Source: Actinomycetes bacterium (GTDB taxonomy: Bacteria > Actinomycetota > Acidimicrobiia > Acidimicrobiales > RAAP-2). Taken from it: DNA of 10,677 nt. The notes below the pieces were generated by a model, which did no database searches, had not been told where the DNA came from, and saw nothing but the letters and a program-made list of their open reading frames with translations. The translations under genes were made by a program, and so were the position numbers. The DNA is taken from NCBI GenBank assembly GCA_021777285.1, contig JAJYDR010000081.1, forward strand, positions 1 through 10,677, in the 5' to 3' direction. Of the stretch, positions 1 through 5,774 are shown one piece after another (position 1 is the stretch's first letter; the number at the start of each line of letters is the position of its first letter).

Positions 1-1
1 C

Positions 2-319
2 GACCAGGTCCGCCAAAGCCGTCTGAAGGCGCTCAACGCGCTCATCGACCTGATGCGTCCGGCCGTCCAGGCCGACGGTGGTGACCTCGTGCTCGTGCGC
101 GCCGACGTCGAGACCGGCGTCGTCGAAGTGCAACTCCAGGGCGCGTGCTCGAGCTGTGCGATCTCCTCGGACACACTCCAGGGCGGGGTGACACGGATCC
201 TGACCGATCGCTTGGACTGGGTCACCGAGGTCCTCGGCGGGGTCGACGAGGTGATCGACCCCGAAGACTCCATGTCGCTCGGCACCGGCGGCTACGTTCC
301 GCGGTACCGAGCCCTGTAG
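2..319 (+). CDS. NifU C-terminal domain (Nfu-type) Fe-S scaffold protein, 5' end cut
   Basis: The reading frame is open from base 2, so the start lies upstream of the window; 105 codons are visible before the TAG at 317. The visible part is a complete NifU C-terminal (Nfu) domain: a helix, an ADGGDLVLV strand segment (codons at bases 71-97), then the cluster-binding GACSSC motif with cysteines at bases 146-148 and 155-157, followed by the usual ISSDTL helix start. In this family two such domains hold a 4Fe-4S cluster between their CxxC pairs and pass it to target apoproteins in the cytoplasm. The tail after the domain ends in a GTGGYVPRYRAL stretch. The internal ATG at base 53 could be read as a start, but it would remove the first helix, so I read through it. 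Whether an extra N-terminal domain exists cannot be seen. The family call is firm; the exact role is inferred. Confidence 0.9.
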   Translation, partial: DQVRQSRLKALNALIDLMRPAVQADGGDLVLVRADVETGVVEVQLQGACSSCAISSDTLQGGVTRILTDRLDWVTEVLGGVDEVIDPEDSMSLGTGGYVPRYRAL

Positions 320-345
320 GGCTGTTGCTCGCGGGTGTGCGGGAC

Positions 346-351
346 TACGCT
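346..351 (+). promoter_or_regulatory. Candidate -10 element TACGCT for the small gene
   Basis: TACGCT matches the actinobacterial TAnnnT -10 pattern. Transcription would start around base 358, giving a leader of about 18 bases that contains the GGGAGG site. A TTGCTC at 325-330 is a possible but short-spaced (15 bases) -35. The same hexamer occurs before two other genes in this window. Confidence 0.4.
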
Positions 352-364
352 TCGCAGTGAGACC

Positions 365-370
365 GGGAGG
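365..370 (+). promoter_or_regulatory. Ribosome binding site GGGAGG
   Basis: A strong Shine-Dalgarno sequence 5 bases before the ATG at 376. It decides the start in favour of 376 over the GTG at 370, which overlaps the site, and over the ATG at 385. Confidence 0.75.
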
Positions 371-375
371 TGACC

Positions 376-633
376 ATGGGTTTGATGGACAAGGTCAAGG
401 AACAAGCGGCGGCAGCGGCGTCGGTGGCCAAGGACGTCGCGCAGAAAGGTCAGGCGAAGGTCGATGAACTACAGGCCCGCCGGGCGGCCGACGGCGTGCT
501 GCGGGACTTGGGGCTGACGGTATACCTGACCAAGGTCGGACGCGGCTCGCCGAACGCCGAGAGCGACATTGACGGCTACGTTGAGACGATCCGCGAGTAC
601 GAGAACGAGCACGGTCCAATCCAGCCCGATTGA
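376..633 (+). CDS. Small helical protein of unknown function (85 aa)
   Basis: This encodes 85 residues, starting MGLMDKVKEQ. The first about 45 residues are rich in Ala, Lys, Gln and Glu and should form a long amphipathic helix or coiled coil. The second half (VLRDLGLTVYLTKVGRG, then a helix ending EYENEHGPI) looks like a short folded domain. No signal peptide, membrane segment, cysteine or metal motif is visible, so it is probably cytosolic. The pattern MGLMDKVK, followed by a Q/K/A-rich helix, RDLG and a GRG turn, resembles small hypothetical proteins I know from other actinomycetes, but none with an assigned function. It has its own promoter-like TACGCT at 346 and a strong ribosome binding site, so it is probably a separately transcribed gene. 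That it is a real gene is well supported; its function is unknown. Confidence 0.75.
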   Translation: MGLMDKVKEQAAAAASVAKDVAQKGQAKVDELQARRAADGVLRDLGLTVYLTKVGRGSPNAESDIDGYVETIREYENEHGPIQPD

Positions 634-672
634 CGATCATCGCCGTGAGGTCACGTGTGGAGTGCGTCGGCG

Positions 673-678
673 TATTAT
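673..678 (+). promoter_or_regulatory. -10 element TATTAT of the marR-MFS operon
   Basis: TATTAT matches the consensus TATAAT at five of six bases in otherwise GC-rich DNA. It predicts a transcript starting near base 685, inside the inverted repeat at 679-695 and only about 10 bases before the ATG. No good -35 is visible 16-18 bases upstream; the region 649-656 reads GGTCACGT. Confidence 0.55.
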
Positions 679-695
679 TTAGTTAGGTGAACTAA
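679..695 (+). promoter_or_regulatory. Probable MarR operator, inverted repeat TTAGTT-N5-AACTAA
   Basis: A perfect 6-base inverted repeat with a 5-base spacer (AGGTG). It lies immediately downstream of the TATTAT -10 box, covers the predicted transcription start and the ribosome binding site, and ends on the A of the ATG at 695. MarR-family dimers bind short AT-rich palindromes of about this size near their own promoters. Position, symmetry and AT content all fit autorepression of the following operon. That this protein binds it is inferred. Confidence 0.7.
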
Positions 696-1120
696 TGGAT
701 ACGGTGACGAACGAAACAGCGACGCGGCTGCGGTACGCGATCACACGGCTGAACCGACGGCTGCGTCAGTCGGCGCTGGGCGGCGTCTCACCCGCCCAGG
801 CGTCGCTGCTCGCAGTGGTGAGCCGCCTCAAACGCCCCTCGCTCGGTGACCTCGCCGCGGCCGAGCAGATATCGCCGCCGTCGGTGACGCGTCTCGTTCG
901 AGACATGGAGCGCCTCGGTCTGATCGAGCGGGTGGCCGACGACGTGGACCGGCGTTGCACGCGCGTGACGATCACCGCGTCGGGTCGCCACGAGCTGGCC
1001 GCGATCCACCGACGCAAGGACGAGTTCTTAGAGCGGGCCCTAGGCGCGCTGCCCGAGGCCGAGCGCCGGCACGCCAGCGAGCTGGCCACGTTGCTCGAGA
1101 CCATCCTGGAGCAGTCGTGA
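695..1120 (+). CDS. MarR-family transcriptional regulator
   Basis: A 141-residue protein with the standard MarR winged-helix layout. There is an N-terminal dimerisation helix (about 5-28) and then a helix-turn-helix beginning near VSPAQASLL. GDLAAAEQISPPSVTRLVRDMERLGLI (about 51-77) supplies the recognition helix around residues 61-72. The wing VADDVDRRCTRVTIT (80-94) has the DxRxxxVxIT pattern of the family. A long C-terminal helix (about 100-140) completes the dimer interface. The ATG at 695 is preceded by AGGTGA at 685-690, which lies inside the palindrome. The stop overlaps the start of the MFS gene (GTGA), so the two are translationally coupled. The likely role is a repressor of itself and the exporter, released by a small ligand of the kind the exporter removes. 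The single Cys88 in the wing could in principle sense oxidants, but nothing else supports that. Confidence 0.92.
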   Translation: MDTVTNETATRLRYAITRLNRRLRQSALGGVSPAQASLLAVVSRLKRPSLGDLAAAEQISPPSVTRLVRDMERLGLIERVADDVDRRCTRVTITASGRHELAAIHRRKDEFLERALGALPEAERRHASELATLLETILEQS

Positions 1121-2364
1121 GCGCCGTCGCCACGTTCTCGTCACGCACGTTCGCGGCGCTGCGCGTGCGCAACTTCCGTCTGTACTTCATCGGCCAGCTG
1201 ATCTCGACGTCGGGGACCTGGATGCAGTCGGTGGCCCAGGGTTGGCTGCTGTTGCAGATAACGGGCTCCTCAGTGGACCTCGGGATCGCGGTCGCCCTCC
1301 AGTACGTCCCGATGTTGTTGCTCGGCTCGTACGGGGGTCTCGTCGCGGACCGCCACGAGAAGCGCCGCATCCTCTACGCGACCCAGTCGGGGGCGGGCCT
1401 GCTCGCACTGGTCCTGGGCGTGCTTGTCACGACCCATCACGTCAACGTCGGTTCCATCTACGTCATCGCGGCCCTGCTCGGCGTGGTCAACCTCTTCGAC
1501 CTGCCCGCGCGCCAGTCCTTCGTCCAGGAGATGGTCGGGCGGGACCTTATCGCCAACGCCGTGAGTCTCAACAGCGTCTTGATGAACTCGGGTCGGCTCA
1601 TCGGGCCGTCGATCGCCGCGACGCTCATCGCCCTCGTCGGCACGGCGGCGTGTTTCTACGCCAACGCGGCGTCCTTCATCGCGGTCATCGTCGCCCTGGC
1701 GCTGATGAAGAGCGCGGACTTCATGACGATGAAGACCGTCGAACGCGAGAAGGGCCAGTTGCGCCTCGGGCTGCGCTACGTCATGGAGACGCCCCAACTG
1801 CGTAACGTGATCCTCGCCGTGGCGGTGGTCGGCACCTTCGCCTTCAACTTCACCGTGACCCTGCCGGTCTTCGCCCACGTGACGTTCCACCAGGAGAACG
1901 CGGCCAACTACGGACTCCTGCTTGGCGCTATGGGGCTCGGGGCGGTGGTCGGCGGCCTCGTGATCGCCCATCGATCGAATCCGACCCCGCAGCTGCTGGC
2001 TGGCCTCGCGCTCGGCTTCGGGGTGTTCATGACGTTGACAGCGTTCGCACCGTCGATGCGGCTGGCGGCGCTGGCCCTCGTGCCCACCGGAGCGTTCTCG
2101 ATCGCGTTCATGTCCACGGCGAATTCGACCTTGCAGCTGAATTCGAGCCAGTCGATGCGCGGGCGGGTCATGAGCCTCTACGGCGTCGCCTTCATGGGCG
2201 TGACACCAATCGGGGCCCCGCTCATCGGATTCATCATCGCCCAGAGCGATCCACGCATCGGTCTCTTTACCGGTGCCGCGCTGACGTTGGTCACGGCCGT
2301 TGGCCTGCTCGTGTCGCTGCGCGGTGGCTTCGTCCGTCGCCCCGTGGCCGAGGTACTCAGCTAG
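1117..2364 (+). CDS. MFS exporter, MFS_3 / EntS-like family
   Basis: A 415-residue inner-membrane transporter with about 12 hydrophobic segments. The start is the GTG at 1117 inside the GTGA overlap with marR, with GGAG at 1108-1111; longer readings upstream only reproduce marR in another frame. Residues 13-30 (ALRVRNFRLYFIGQLIS) are the hallmark N-terminus of the MFS_3 group, which includes enterobactin exporter EntS and many drug-efflux proteins. GGLVADRHEKRR (73-84) is the conserved loop 2-3 motif A. DLPARQSFV (128-136), a long central loop around 200-225 and MRGRVMSLYG (347-356) are also typical. By family and by linkage to MarR it probably exports a toxic or self-made small molecule using the proton gradient. 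The substrate cannot be read from sequence. Its last 8 bases overlap the end of the convergent acyl-CoA dehydrogenase gene. Confidence 0.9.
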   Translation: MSAVATFSSRTFAALRVRNFRLYFIGQLISTSGTWMQSVAQGWLLLQITGSSVDLGIAVALQYVPMLLLGSYGGLVADRHEKRRILYATQSGAGLLALVLGVLVTTHHVNVGSIYVIAALLGVVNLFDLPARQSFVQEMVGRDLIANAVSLNSVLMNSGRLIGPSIAATLIALVGTAACFYANAASFIAVIVALALMKSADFMTMKTVEREKGQLRLGLRYVMETPQLRNVILAVAVVGTFAFNFTVTLPVFAHVTFHQENAANYGLLLGAMGLGAVVGGLVIAHRSNPTPQLLAGLALGFGVFMTLTAFAPSMRLAALALVPTGAFSIAFMSTANSTLQLNSSQSMRGRVMSLYGVAFMGVTPIGAPLIGFIIAQSDPRIGLFTGAALTLVTAVGLLVSLRGGFVRRPVAEVLS

Positions 2365-3583
2365 GCCGGGGCTCCTTGGGCAGGCCGAGCGCTCGCTCGC
2401 CGATGATGTTGCGCTGAATCTCGGCCGTGCCGCCCCAGATGGTCTCGGAGCGCGAGAAGAAGAACGACGCCTGCAGGTCCGAGACGGGGTAGTCCGCGCG
2501 TCCCCGCCGCGGGCCACCGGTGTCCGCGCCCGTGCCCTGTGTACCCGTGAGCACCTGGCCGCTCATGCCCAGCACATCGATGGCGAGCTCCATCATCTCG
2601 CGATGGGTTTCGGACCAGAACATCTTGTTGCACGCGCCGAGTAGGGCGGCGTCGTGGGTCCCGTTGAGGGCGTCGGTCAGCGAGCGGTACCCATTGATCT
2701 CCATGATCTTGACCTTGGACCACGATCGCACCAGGCGGTCGCGGGTCAGCCGGTCGACGCGGCGAGGCTGGTGTTGTGCCTCTTGGACGATGGCCTCCCA
2801 CTCCTTGAGGAACCGTCGATAGCCGGTCGTAGACGACGAGCCCCGCTCGAAGCCGAGTGTGGTCATCGCGACCTTCCAGCCATTGTTCACGCCGCCAACG
2901 ACGTTGCCGCGCGGGCACCGGGCGTTGGTGAAGAAGACCTCGTTGAACTCGGCCGTGCCGTCGACCTGGGTGATCGGACGCACGTCCACGCCCGGCTGGT
3001 GCATCGGCACGAGCAGGTAGCTGATGCCCGCGTGCTGGGGTGCGGCGGGGTCGGTGCGCGCGAGCAAGAAGACGTAGTCCGCGTGCTGGGCCTGAGTCGT
3101 CCAGACCTTCTGTCCGTTGATAACCCACTCGTCACCGTCGAGGACTGCGCTGGTCTTGAGACTCGCGAGATCCGAGCCCGAGTTGGGCTCCGAGAAGCCC
3201 TGGCACCAACCGATCGATCCACGCAGGATGCCCGGGATGAACTCGCGCTTCTGCTCCTCGGTGCCCCATTGCAGGATCGTCGGACCCACCAGGGTGTCAC
3301 CGAAGAAGTCTGCGCGCATCGGTGCACCGGCCTTGGCGAACTCCTCGTTGAGCACCACCTGTTCGAGCAGTGAGAGACCCTTGCCACCGTACTCGGTGGG
3401 CCAGCCCGCGCAGATCCAGCCACCATCAAACAGCTTCTCGGTCCAACGCTCGTTGAAGGCGGCGCGCTCGGCGCTCGAGAGCGAAAAGCCCGGCTCGAAC
3501 CAGTGCTCGGGCAGGTTCGCTTCGAGCCAGCTACGAATCTGGGCGCGGAAGGCCTCGGCTTCGGGGGGGTAGGTCAAGTCCAT
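2357..3583 (-). CDS. Acyl-CoA dehydrogenase, FadE-like
   Basis: A 408-residue flavoenzyme that should oxidise an acyl-CoA to the 2-enoyl-CoA using FAD. The N-terminal helical domain begins MDLTYPPEAEAFRA. GWPTEYGGKGLSLLEQVV (60-77) is typical of the actinobacterial FadE branch. FSEPNSGSDLASLKT (130-144) and VINGQKVWTTQAQHADY (154-170) form the FAD/substrate-binding beta domain. IWGGTAEIQRNIIGERALGLP (382-402) closes the C-terminal domain. The usual catalytic Glu of the medium-chain type (YEGT) is replaced by Gly384; Glu246 in GFERG is the likely base, at the position used by isovaleryl-type and several mycobacterial enzymes (alignment inferred). The ATG at 3583 is chosen over longer readings to 3781 because the family N-terminus begins there and a TACGCT box sits 6 bases upstream. 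The substrate is unknown; medium/long-chain, branched or steroid side-chain acyl-CoAs are all possible. No partner FadE subunit lies nearby. Confidence 0.93.
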   Translation of the reverse strand: MDLTYPPEAEAFRAQIRSWLEANLPEHWFEPGFSLSSAERAAFNERWTEKLFDGGWICAGWPTEYGGKGLSLLEQVVLNEEFAKAGAPMRADFFGDTLVGPTILQWGTEEQKREFIPGILRGSIGWCQGFSEPNSGSDLASLKTSAVLDGDEWVINGQKVWTTQAQHADYVFLLARTDPAAPQHAGISYLLVPMHQPGVDVRPITQVDGTAEFNEVFFTNARCPRGNVVGGVNNGWKVAMTTLGFERGSSSTTGYRRFLKEWEAIVQEAQHQPRRVDRLTRDRLVRSWSKVKIMEINGYRSLTDALNGTHDAALLGACNKMFWSETHREMMELAIDVLGMSGQVLTGTQGTGADTGGPRRGRADYPVSDLQASFFFSRSETIWGGTAEIQRNIIGERALGLPKEPRPS

Positions 3584-3589
3584 ACTGGC

Positions 3590-3595
3590 AGCGTA
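3590..3595 (-). promoter_or_regulatory. -10 element TACGCT, predicts leaderless acyl-CoA dehydrogenase mRNA
   Basis: Read on the minus strand, TACGCT is followed by 6 bases (GCCAGT) and then the ATG at 3583. Transcription would start at or next to the ATG, giving a leaderless mRNA, which is common in actinomycetes. No Shine-Dalgarno sequence precedes this ATG. No convincing -35 is visible. Confidence 0.5.
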
Positions 3596-3626
3596 GCCAT
3601 GGCGTCGTGGCGCGTGCTTGGGGCAT

Positions 3627-3655
3627 TTGTGCTGATGGTGGAATTGGGCGAGAAT
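3627..3655 (+). promoter_or_regulatory. Weak candidate promoter for the glycosyltransferase operon
   Basis: TTGTGC (3627-3632) and GAGAAT (3650-3655) are separated by 17 bases, which is the ideal spacing, but both boxes match consensus poorly. The 101-base divergent gap 3584-3684 must hold a promoter for the plus-strand trio, and this is the best match I see. It should be treated as tentative. Confidence 0.25.
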
Positions 3656-3684
3656 GAGTCCTCGTCGAGACCGAAAGTTGGCCC

Positions 3685-5055
3685 GTGCCCCGTTCGATTC
3701 GCCAAACCATCGCCGAGACCAGGGAGTCCTGGGCCCGCTCGCGGGCGATCTCGCTGCCGCCCGCCGTGCCGGCGCGCGCACCCGAGCCGGGCAAGTACCG
3801 CATCGCGTTCCTCGTCTACCGGGGTAATCCTCGCTGTGGTGGCCAGGGCGTCTACACGCGCCACCTCACCCGTGAACTGGTGGCGTTGGGACACAGCGTC
3901 GAGGTCTTTTCCGGAGCGCCGTGGCCCGAACTCGACGACGGGGTCGGGTTCACGCCGGTTCGCGGCCTGGATTTGTACCGCGACCCTGACCCCTTTCGCA
4001 TCCCGGCCCCCTCGGAGTTCACCTCGCTCGCGGACCTGACCGAGTTCGCCGTGATGCTGAGCGCGGGGTTCGGCGAGCCGCTCGCTTTCTCACGTCGGAT
4101 CCGACGGATCCTGAACGCCCGTCGGGGGGACTTCGACCTCGTCCACGACGACCAGTGTCTCGGTAGTGGGATCCTCGGCCTGCACCGCGACGGCTGGCCG
4201 TTGCTCGAGACCCTCCACCACCCGATCACCGTCGATCGCACGATCGCCCTTGACCACGCCGAGACGCGGCTCGCACGGTTCACGACCCGGCGCTGGTTCG
4301 GATTCTTGCGCATGCAGGTGCGCGTCGCGCGACGGCTACCCGCCGTGTTGACGGTGTCACACAACTCCAAGGTCGACATCAACGCCCAGATGCACGTCCC
4401 CCTCGAGCGGATGACCGTTGTGCCAGTGGGCGTCGACCACACGGTCTTTCGACCCTACGCGGACGTGACCAAGCATCCCGGTCGACTGATGGTGACCTCC
4501 AGCAGTGACGTGCCCATGAAGGGGCTCGTCCCGCTCCTCGAGGCGATCGCGAAGTTGCGCGTCGAGCGCGACATCGAGCTGGTCGTGATCGGTCGCCCTC
4601 GACCCGGGGGACGCGTCGCCCAGGCGCTGGAGCGACTGGGACTATCCGACATCGTGTCCACGATCTCAGGGGTGAGTGACGAGGAGCTGGCGCGACTCTA
4701 CGGCGAGGCCGAGGTGGCAATCGTCCCGAGCCTCTACGAGGGGTTCTCGCTACCGGCGATCGAGGCGATGAGCTGTGGCGTACCAGTCGTGGCGACCACC
4801 GGCGGCGCCCTGCCCGAGGTGGTGGGGGTGAGCGGCGAGACCGGCGTGCTCGTCGAACCCAATGACCCCGAGGCCCTGCTCGTCGCGATCCGCTCGCTGC
4901 TCGACGACCCCGCGCTGCGCGAGCGCCTCGGCGCACGGGGCCGCGAACGCGTGATGGAGCGCTTCACCTGGCAGGTCACTGCGCGAGGGACCGCGGCTTG
5001 CTATGACGCGATCCTCAACCACCGCCCCCTGCCCGACTCGATGCAGTTCGACTGA
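3685..5055 (+). CDS. GT4-family glycosyltransferase (GT-B fold)
   Basis: A 456-residue retaining glycosyltransferase expected to transfer a sugar from a nucleotide sugar. After a basic 36-residue N-terminal extension comes the acceptor domain, with KYRIAFLVYR (37-46) and the glycine loop GGQGVYTRHLTREL (52-65). HHPITVDR (178-185) and TVSHNSK (223-229) lie in the cleft. The donor domain starts near MVTSSSDVPMKG (269-280). It carries VVIGRPRPGG, then EGFSLPAIEAMSCGVPVVAT, where Glu352 and Glu360 form the EX7E motif, followed by GGALPEVVG and ETGVLVEPNDPEAL. No membrane segment is seen, so it is probably cytosolic or peripheral. The GTG at 3685 is the first usable start after an in-frame stop at 3655 and has only weak SD-like purines (GAAAG, 3673-3677). 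A GTG at 3766 (Val28) is an alternative. The stop overlaps the next start by one base (TGATG). Donor and acceptor are unknown. Confidence 0.9.
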   Translation: MPRSIRQTIAETRESWARSRAISLPPAVPARAPEPGKYRIAFLVYRGNPRCGGQGVYTRHLTRELVALGHSVEVFSGAPWPELDDGVGFTPVRGLDLYRDPDPFRIPAPSEFTSLADLTEFAVMLSAGFGEPLAFSRRIRRILNARRGDFDLVHDDQCLGSGILGLHRDGWPLLETLHHPITVDRTIALDHAETRLARFTTRRWFGFLRMQVRVARRLPAVLTVSHNSKVDINAQMHVPLERMTVVPVGVDHTVFRPYADVTKHPGRLMVTSSSDVPMKGLVPLLEAIAKLRVERDIELVVIGRPRPGGRVAQALERLGLSDIVSTISGVSDEELARLYGEAEVAIVPSLYEGFSLPAIEAMSCGVPVVATTGGALPEVVGVSGETGVLVEPNDPEALLVAIRSLLDDPALRERLGARGRERVMERFTWQVTARGTAACYDAILNHRPLPDSMQFD

Positions 5056-5774
5056 TGCTGACCGCTGACTACGACCGACTCGGCCTCGTACCCGGCGAGC
5101 GACTCCTTGACCTCGGGTGTGGGTTCGGGCGTCACGCCTTCGAAGCCGCGCGTCGCGGTGCCGACGTCGTGGCCCTGGACGCCGGGCGCGACGAGGTCGA
5201 AGGCGTTGTGGCGACCTTCGTGGCGATGATCGAGGCGGGAGAGCTGGTGGCCGGCGAGGTCCGAGCGGCCGCCGTCCAAGGTGACGCGTTGCATCTCCCA
5301 TTCCCCGACGGGTCCTTTGACCGCGTGATCTGTTCTGAGGTGCTCGAGCACATCGCCGACGACCGTGCGGCCATGGCCGAACTCGCGCGCGTGCTGCGAC
5401 CCGGCGGGACGATGGCGATCACGGTACCCCGCTTCTTCCCCGAACTCGTGAACTGGGCGCTGTCCGACGAGTACCACATGGTCCCCGGCGGTCACGTGCG
5501 CATCTATCGTCGATCGGTGATCGAGGACCGGTTGCGCGGGGTCGGGCTGAAGGTACGCAGCCACGGCTTCGCGCACGGTCTGCATAGTCCGTACTGGTGG
5601 TTGAAGTGCCTCGTGGGGACGACCAACGAGGAGAACCGCTTCGTGCGGGCCTACCACAAGCTGCTCGTCTGGGACATCGTGAAGCGCCCGGTGATCACGC
5701 GACTCGCCGAGCGCGTGCTCGCCCCCGTGATGGGCAAGTCCGTCGTGTTCTACCTCGAAAAGCCAGCATCGTGA
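5055..5774 (+). CDS. Class I SAM-dependent methyltransferase (trio member)
   Basis: A 239-residue Rossmann methyltransferase. The SAM-binding motif I is LLDLGCGFGRHAFE (17-30), with the acidic residue closing strand 2 at Asp42 (ALDAGRDEV). GDALHLPFPDGSFDRVICSEVLEHI (76-100) carries motifs II/III of the Methyltransf_11 type, and LRPGGTMAITVP (114-125) follows. The C-terminal part, with HMVPGGHVRIYRRS (141-154) and a Trp/Tyr-rich HSPYWWLKCLVG (177-188), is not part of the generic fold and probably forms the acceptor site or a membrane-facing patch. The ATG at 5055 overlaps the glycosyltransferase stop by one base and the stop overlaps the next start by four bases, so it is the middle gene of a coupled trio. 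It probably methylates the glycosylated product or its precursor. It is not specific enough to name the acceptor; O-methylation is the simplest guess. Confidence 0.9.
   Translation: MLTADYDRLGLVPGERLLDLGCGFGRHAFEAARRGADVVALDAGRDEVEGVVATFVAMIEAGELVAGEVRAAAVQGDALHLPFPDGSFDRVICSEVLEHIADDRAAMAELARVLRPGGTMAITVPRFFPELVNWALSDEYHMVPGGHVRIYRRSVIEDRLRGVGLKVRSHGFAHGLHSPYWWLKCLVGTTNEENRFVRAYHKLLVWDIVKRPVITRLAERVLAPVMGKSVVFYLEKPAS

Noticed and set aside
116..120. TDDAD at residues 116-120 of the toroid protein as a terpene cyclase DxDD motif
   Set aside because: The residue order does not fit DxDD and the surrounding sequence lacks the cyclase context. (The coordinates given here are residue numbers; the bases are about 6116-6130.)
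630..635. TTGACG as a -35 box for marR
   Set aside because: It is 37 bases from the TATTAT box, too far for a normal promoter, and overlaps the end of the small gene.
652..657. CACGTG palindrome upstream of the marR promoter
   Set aside because: A six-base palindrome is common in GC-rich DNA and nothing else marks it as a binding site.
955..1116. 54-codon upstream extension of the MFS protein
   Set aside because: It lies wholly within marR in another frame. The GTG at 1117 has a GGAG site and matches the family N-terminus.
1270..2517. 415-codon minus-strand open frame opposite the MFS gene
   Set aside because: It is rich in Arg, Asp, Gly, Glu and His with no family motif, which is what the antisense of a GC-rich membrane gene gives. 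The MFS gene on the other strand has clear motifs.
2654..3373. 239-codon plus-strand open frame opposite the acyl-CoA dehydrogenase gene
   Set aside because: No recognisable domain or ribosome binding site; it is a shadow of the well-supported dehydrogenase frame.
3584..3781. 66-residue N-terminal extension of the acyl-CoA dehydrogenase
   Set aside because: The extension is Arg/Pro-rich, has no family similarity and would overlap the start of the divergent glycosyltransferase. The family N-terminus and a TACGCT box both point to the ATG at 3583.
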